From Geovibrio ferrireducens (GTDB taxonomy: Bacteria; Chrysiogenota; Deferribacteres; Deferribacterales; Geovibrionaceae), in the NCBI RefSeq assembly GCF_026226615.1, contig NZ_JAJAPB010000005.1, positions 186,001 to 250,000 of the forward strand: 64,000 nt of DNA, given 5' to 3'. The notes beneath the pieces were generated by a model. That model had not been told where the DNA came from. It saw only the letters and a program-made list of their open reading frames with translations, and made no database searches. Below are positions 59,752-64,000 of the stretch, one piece after another. The translations under genes were made by a program, and so were the position numbers. Position 1 is the first letter of the stretch, and each line of letters starts with the position of its first letter.

Positions 59752-60559
59752 CAAGATTCATCCCGTGTATTGTCTCTGAGTGTCCGAGAAAAAGAAACCT
59801 TCCCGGTTTCAGATGACTCACGAGTTTCCTCAGGATTCTCTCCTGGGTTTCTCTGTCAAAATATATTATAACATTGCGGCAGAATATTATATCGTAATCC
59901 TTATCATGCGAAAACTTTTCATCCATAAGATTAAGACGCGCAAATCTTACGGATTTCCTTACAAACGGCTTCGGGCGCACCTTGCAGTCGTTCCTGTCCT
60001 TTGATCTTAAAAAAAACTTTTTCTTTATTTCAAAAGGGAGATTAGAAATTTTCTCCTCATCGTAAATCGCTGTGCATGCTTTTCTGAGAACTTCCGTTGA
60101 AATATCCGTTGCGAGAATTTCAAAGCTCCAGCCCTTGATATTTTCAAAAAAGCCGTGCAGTTCCATAGAGAGAGTGTAGGGCTCCTCGCCGCTTGAGCAG
60201 CCTGCGCTCCACACTTTAACTCTTGCGCTGTCATTGTCTTTGAGCAGATATGGGAGAACCCTGTCACGCATGTATTCGAAATGGCCGGGTTCGCGGTAGA
60301 AGTCGGTTTTGTTGGTGGTCAGTACATCAATGAGGCTGACTATCTCCTCCTCACCTTCGCCGGAGGTGAAAACATAGTCAAGGTACTCCTCATAGGTGGT
60401 GAAACTGTGCTTCCGAAGACGCTTTCTCAGGCGTCCCTCTACCATCTGCTTTTTTGTGGGCGGGAGTTTGATTCCGCAGTGGTTCTCTATAAAATCCTTT
60501 ATTCTTTCAAACTCCGCAGATGACAGGTTCTGACGGAAAACATCAAAGTTTGACGACAT
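59711..60559 (-). CDS. cheR: Chemotaxis methyltransferase CheR
   Basis: Methylates receptor glutamates with SAM, 282 residues. N-terminal helical domain (FERIKDFIENHCGI), then the SAM site VWSAGCSSGEEPYTLSM, ILATDIS, and YDIIFCRNVIIYFDR, all standard for CheR. The ATG at 60559 (SSNFDVFRQ) is preceded by GGAG at short spacing; an open frame starts at 60601. A hairpin lies between it and the upstream mcp. Both receptors here end in an aromatic tail that could dock CheR. Confidence 0.94.
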   Translation of the reverse strand: MSSNFDVFRQNLSSAEFERIKDFIENHCGIKLPPTKKQMVEGRLRKRLRKHSFTTYEEYLDYVFTSGEGEEEIVSLIDVLTTNKTDFYREPGHFEYMRDRVLPYLLKDNDSARVKVWSAGCSSGEEPYTLSMELHGFFENIKGWSFEILATDISTEVLRKACTAIYDEEKISNLPFEIKKKFFLRSKDRNDCKVRPKPFVRKSVRFARLNLMDEKFSHDKDYDIIFCRNVIIYFDRETQERILRKLVSHLKPGRFLFLGHSETIHGMNLDVETVAPTVYRKL

Positions 60560-60578
60560 ACTCCACCCTTTTAGATTA

Positions 60579-60614
60579 ACCCGCTTCGCAGATAAATACA
60601 ACCGCGAAGCGGGT
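60579..60614 (-). other. Hairpin between mcp and cheR
   Basis: Eleven-base-pair stem ACCCGCTTCGC / GCGAAGCGGGT with a 14-base loop. On the minus strand it is followed by TAATCTAAAAG, so the U-tract is poor; partial termination or mRNA protection is more likely than a full stop. Confidence 0.6.
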
Positions 60615-60636
60615 CTTATTTTATAGAACGTTCATG

Positions 60637-62688
60637 TCAGTAGCTCACAAACTCTTCATCTAGTTTGTCATTATCATCATGAAGGTTAAGATTTACCCCG
60701 CTCTTTGAGGCGGTTTTTCTCTTAGGTTCCTTCATAACAGGCAGCGCAGCAGGCCTTCCCGTTTTAAAGGTTCCGGTATTTTTCGGTCTGTAGCTGCCTG
60801 ATGAGGATGAGCCGCTCATTCTGAAGAAAGCAACCGCGCTCTGCAATGCTTCCGCCTGACTCGCCAGTTCTTCCGCTGTGGAAGCCATCTCTTCGGAGGC
60901 TCCGGCGTTTCTCTGTATAACCTGATCAAGCTGCTGTATGGCGCTGTTTATCTGTTCGGCGCCTGTTCTCTGCTCGGTGCTGGAGGCTGTTATCTCCTGC
61001 ACAAGCTCGGCTGTTTTCTGTATATCCGGCAGTATCTGCTGAAGAAGCGCTCCCGCACGTTCGGCAACCTCCACACTGCTCACGGAGAGTTCGCTTATCT
61101 CCCCTGCTGCTTCCTGAGAGCGTTCGGCGAGTTTGCGCACTTCGCTTGCAACAACAGCGAAGCCTTTTCCGTGCTCCCCTGCCCTTGCAGCCTCAATTGC
61201 CGCGTTGAGGGCGAGAAGGTTTGTCTGGCGGGCTATCTCTTCGATTATAGAGATTTTACCCGCTATGTCCTTCATAGCCTTCACGGTGAGTTCAACCGCG
61301 CCGCCGCCCTCTTTCGCATCATCAGCCGCCTTGCGGGCGATCTTCTCTGTCTGGAGGGCGTTGTCTGCGTTCTGGTTTATGTTGGAGGTCATCTCCTCCA
61401 TTGAGCTTGAGGCTTCTTCCGCCGCCGCTGCCTGCTCAGTAGCACCCTGTGACATTTCCTGTGCGGCGCTGCTGAGCTGTTCGCTGCCTGAGGAAACATT
61501 TTCAGATGAGCTTTTCACATCGGAGACTATTTCTCTAAGCTTGGCTATCATCTCCCTGAGAGAAGCAGCAAGCTGTCCTATTTCATCTTTGCTTTCCAAA
61601 TCTATATGTGCATCAAGGTTACCCGCCGCAACCTGTCTGGCAAACTCTACACCCATAAAGAGCGGCTTTGTAATCATCCTTGTCATTATGACCGCGAGGG
61701 TGACACCTATTATAAGCGCAATTATCAGACCGGTCATCACTGTAAACGCAGATGCGTTAAGTACAGAGACAGCCTGACGGGCTATAGCCGTGGTCTGTTC
61801 CATTCCGGCCACAGCTATGTTCTGTGCGCCTTCAAGGAGTCTTGCAGCTGCTGCACCGCGCTTTTCGCCCAGTGCGTTCAGTTCTTTCCATGAAACAACC
61901 AGAGATTCCATGCCCTTTTCATAATCGGCAAGAGCCTGTTTGATCCCTGCAAGCTGATTGAGATTATTCTGCCTGCGGGTTACAGCAGTTATCCCTTCAA
62001 GAATCTCCTCAATATCGGCAAATTTCGGGAAAGTTGCGTTCAGTGCCTCCAGATCTCCGGTTGACTGCGCTTTCCACACCTCTATACGTATGAAGTTGCC
62101 GTCCATCATCACCTGATTCATCATAGCGACTTTTCGGGCTCTTTCCGAAAGTTTGTCCGCGCTCAGACCGCTTTTTATCTCACTGAGAAGTTCCTGCTCC
62201 TGCTGATGCAGATAGGACTCGGAGTTTTTCATAAAAACAGCGGCAGACGCACCCATTTTATCCAGAGAGGAAAGAATGGCTCTGTTGACATCATCAGTTG
62301 CTTTTGCAAGCCCCTCATACTCATTTGCGGAAGCAAGCACTTCACCTGCGGTGGCGTTCAGGGTCTTCAGGTTTTTTGATCTGTCGGCCAGGGCCTGAAT
62401 ATCCGCTATATACTTTCTGAGGTCAGAGAACCCGGTCAGCGCATTTTTATAATCTGCATCGCTTTTTGTGTACTGGTATGTACGCATGTTCAGCATAACA
62501 GCAGCGTTTGTTCTTTCTATCTTACCGGCCAGTTCCACTTCCGGCACATATTCCTCGGAGAGCTTAAGCGACTCCGTTTTGACCCTAGACATATTCAGCA
62601 TAGCCACCGTACCAAGTACAGCGATTATGAGGATGAGCAGCCCGAAAGCCATGCCGAGTTTCATTCCAAGTTTCATATTCTTGAACAT
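60637..62688 (-). CDS. Methyl-accepting chemotaxis protein, first complete receptor
   Basis: Transmembrane receptor of 683 residues: helix 1 ([20 protein letters not shown]), a helical periplasmic domain to about 305, helix 2 ([20 protein letters not shown]), HAMP ([20 protein letters not shown]), then a long coiled-coil signalling domain with the hairpin tip [28 protein letters not shown]. After a Ser/Pro/Lys linker it ends LDEEFVSY. The signalling region is nearly the same as that of the receptor cut by the right edge. GAGGGA precedes the ATG. Confidence 0.95.
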   Translation of the reverse strand: MFKNMKLGMKLGMAFGLLILIIAVLGTVAMLNMSRVKTESLKLSEEYVPEVELAGKIERTNAAVMLNMRTYQYTKSDADYKNALTGFSDLRKYIADIQALADRSKNLKTLNATAGEVLASANEYEGLAKATDDVNRAILSSLDKMGASAAVFMKNSESYLHQQEQELLSEIKSGLSADKLSERARKVAMMNQVMMDGNFIRIEVWKAQSTGDLEALNATFPKFADIEEILEGITAVTRRQNNLNQLAGIKQALADYEKGMESLVVSWKELNALGEKRGAAAARLLEGAQNIAVAGMEQTTAIARQAVSVLNASAFTVMTGLIIALIIGVTLAVIMTRMITKPLFMGVEFARQVAAGNLDAHIDLESKDEIGQLAASLREMIAKLREIVSDVKSSSENVSSGSEQLSSAAQEMSQGATEQAAAAEEASSSMEEMTSNINQNADNALQTEKIARKAADDAKEGGGAVELTVKAMKDIAGKISIIEEIARQTNLLALNAAIEAARAGEHGKGFAVVASEVRKLAERSQEAAGEISELSVSSVEVAERAGALLQQILPDIQKTAELVQEITASSTEQRTGAEQINSAIQQLDQVIQRNAGASEEMASTAEELASQAEALQSAVAFFRMSGSSSSGSYRPKNTGTFKTGRPAALPVMKEPKRKTASKSGVNLNLHDDNDKLDEEFVSY

Positions 62689-62759
62689 TTCGATCCCTCG
62701 CTCTGTTTATCAGTAAAGTTAAACTGCGCGCGTGCAGAGATCAGATATAACGGTTCTCA

Positions 62760-62782
62760 GGGAGGGAGCAATGCTCCCTCCC
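62760..62782. other. Strong palindromic hairpin between cheW and mcp
   Basis: Ten-base-pair stem GGGAGGGAGC / GCTCCCTCCC with a three-base loop. A short T-run (CTTTTTACC) follows on the plus strand, not on the minus strand where the flanking genes are read, so for cheW-mcp it is an intercistronic hairpin rather than a proper terminator. A smaller GACGG / CCGTC stem follows at 62816-62831. Confidence 0.6.
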
Positions 62783-62859
62783 CTTTTTACCGCTCACAAC
62801 GGTGTCAGAAAAAGTGACGGCTCATCCGTCGTCAGATAAAATTCCGGAAAAATCCCGGT

Positions 62860-63357
62860 TTATGAAGCGTTTTCCTGTAATCCCGAATACATATTCAGTT
62901 CATCGGCGGAAAATACCTTATTAATGTTCAGAATGATTACAAAACCCTCACCCTTTTTCGCCATGCCCTGGATAAACTCAGTATTAAGCTGTGTGCCGAT
63001 CCGGGGAGCAGGCTCTATGAACTCTTTTTCAAAGTCCACAACTTCCTGCACTGAATCCGCCAGTGCACCCAGAATTGCACTCTCGCCGTCGAGAGAAACC
63101 TCAACAATGATTATGCAGGTGTTCACGGTGCGTTCTGTGGCCGACATGCCGAACTTAAGCTTGAGGTCAATAACCGGGACAACATTTCCCCTGAGATTGA
63201 TAACTCCCCGCATAAAATCCGGTGTCTGCGGAACTTTTGTAACATTGGTGTAGTCAAGCACCTCCCTGACGGACATGATGTTCACTCCGAACACCTCTTC
63301 GCCCATCTTAAAGGTAAGCACCTGGCAGCTTCCAGTGTCGTTTATGTTTTCCGACAT
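62860..63357 (-). CDS. cheW: Chemotaxis coupling protein CheW
   Basis: Adaptor linking receptors to CheA, 165 residues. Typical core: VLTFKMGEEVFGVNIMSVREVL, TPDFMRGVINLRGNVVPVIDLKLKFG and a closing GEGFVIILNINKVF. The ATG at 63357 follows GGAGG; the frame is open 14 codons upstream into the spacer. It is flanked by two receptor genes on the same strand, 16 bases after the first. Confidence 0.95.
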   Translation of the reverse strand: MSENINDTGSCQVLTFKMGEEVFGVNIMSVREVLDYTNVTKVPQTPDFMRGVINLRGNVVPVIDLKLKFGMSATERTVNTCIIIVEVSLDGESAILGALADSVQEVVDFEKEFIEPAPRIGTQLNTEFIQGMAKKGEGFVIILNINKVFSADELNMYSGLQENAS

Positions 63358-63373
63358 AACTACCTCCGATTTG

Positions 63374-64000
63374 TCAGTAACTAATAAACTCGTCATCAAG
63401 TTTATCGTGGTCGCTGCCCGAAAGGTTCAGCTCCACTCCCTCCCCCTGCTGTTTTCCCTTGGCGGGTTTAAGCGCGGGGGTTTTGTTTGAGTTAATGTGT
63501 GCGCTCCTGATTGCAGGCTTTCTGTGTCTGCCTGAGGATATGCCTGATCCGTCCTTCATCTTGAAGAACTGCATTGTCTGTTCAAGAGCTTCTGCCTGGC
63601 TTGAGAGTTCTTCCGCAGTTGAGGCCATCTCTTCTGAGGCTCCGGCATTCTGCTGAATAACCTGGTCAAGCTGCTGAATCGCGCTGTTTATCTGCTCCGC
63701 TCCGGTTCTCTGTTCGCTGCTTGATGCAGTTATTTCCTGAACCAGTTCGGCTGTTTTCTGAATATCGGGAAGAATCTGCTGGAGCAGACTGCCCGCTTTT
63801 TCCGCTATCTCAACACTTGTGGTGGAGAGTTCGCTTATCTCTCTTGCCGCTTCCTGTGAGCGTTCGGCAAGCTTGCGTACTTCGCTTGCAACAACAGCAA
63901 AGCCTTTTCCGTGCTCGCCTGCCCTTGCTGCCTCTATAGCGGCGTTCAGTGCGAGGAGGTTTGTCTGGCGGGCTATCTCTTCTATTATCGAGATTTTGCC
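63374..64000 (-). CDS. Methyl-accepting chemotaxis protein, C-terminal part only
   Basis: The last 208 codons of a receptor that continues past the right edge. The signalling tip [20 protein letters not shown] is visible, followed by a coiled coil nearly identical to the neighbouring receptor, a diverged Lys/Gly/Pro linker and the tail [10 protein letters not shown]. The ligand domain is not in view. The gene starts the visible mcp-cheW-mcp-cheR-cheD-cheB series. Confidence 0.93.
   Translation of the reverse strand, partial: GKISIIEEIARQTNLLALNAAIEAARAGEHGKGFAVVASEVRKLAERSQEAAREISELSTTSVEIAEKAGSLLQQILPDIQKTAELVQEITASSSEQRTGAEQINSAIQQLDQVIQQNAGASEEMASTAEELSSQAEALEQTMQFFKMKDGSGISSGRHRKPAIRSAHINSNKTPALKPAKGKQQGEGVELNLSGSDHDKLDDEFISY

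Noticed and set aside
62760-62782. Terminator of the cheW transcript
   Set aside because: The stem is strong but the U-tract lies on the wrong side for minus-strand transcription, so I list it only as a hairpin.

Overview
This 64 kb window looks like chromosomal DNA of a Gram-negative, flagellated, anaerobic to microaerobic respiring bacterium with roughly balanced base composition. It encodes a periplasmic octaheme nitrite reductase, System II (ResB/CcsB) cytochrome c maturation, a cbb3-type oxidase, MotAB, a large chemotaxis locus, many sensor kinases and cyclic-di-GMP proteins. That mix would suit the Deferribacteres (Geovibrio/Seleniivibrio-like), but this is an inference from gene content and no rRNA is present to confirm it. 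I see no transposase, integrase, CRISPR array, tRNA or rRNA.

Region 1 (1-8640): ccsB (cut by the window edge) and resB lie downstream of a TvNiR-like octaheme nitrite reductase with a CXXCK catalytic heme site. Then come a BaiN-type flavoprotein coupled to a HemN-like radical SAM protein, an RMD1/DUF155 membrane protein, an FNT-family formate/nitrite channel and a DUF486 protein. Region 2 (8707-12759): a four-gene operon of C39-like peptidase, RLAN/RimK ATP-grasp ligase, GCS2-type glutamate ligase and N-formylglutamate amidohydrolase-like protein, predicted to make or process an unknown amide-linked compound. Region 3 (12751-25895): a PD-(D/E)XK-like protein with two DUF2589 proteins, an EamA transporter, a diguanylate cyclase, a CsoR/P1B-ATPase copper module with a visible CsoR operator, MotAB, MarR, EVE, nitroreductase, GlnS and an acyl-CoA synthetase. 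Region 4 (25961-29840): an AT-rich AbiE-like toxin-antitoxin pair, a structured repeat, and metY under a SAM-I riboswitch with its terminator.

Region 5 (29840-44836): a Cache-PAS-degenerate GGDEF-EAL protein, an SDR, an outer-membrane barrel, a methyltransferase, a Na/Pi cotransporter behind Pho-box-like repeats, a PhoR-like kinase, a haem-domain (DUF3365) kinase, a DUF2318-FtsX-ATPase cluster likely tied to iron, and a YtkA-like/SafE pair. Region 6 (44833-64000) is almost entirely on the minus strand. In transcription order it runs mcp, cheW, mcp, cheR, cheD, cheB, three two-component proteins, an Rrf2 Fe-S regulator, then ccoN, a ccoO-ccoP fusion, a stand-alone FixP N-domain, ccoQ, ccoG, ccoH, a 28-residue membrane protein, ccoS and ccoI. 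This places oxygen respiration, its assembly factors and taxis in one colinear block.

Most notable: (i) a family of three-hairpin repeats whose stems change between copies while pairing is kept; (ii) the unusual split and fused CcoP; (iii) the amidoligase/peptidase operon; (iv) the DUF2589-nuclease triad; (v) a run of well-formed control sites (SAM-I, CsoR, Rrf2, AbiE-type, Pho); (vi) five of seven convergent gene pairs overlapping at their stop codons.
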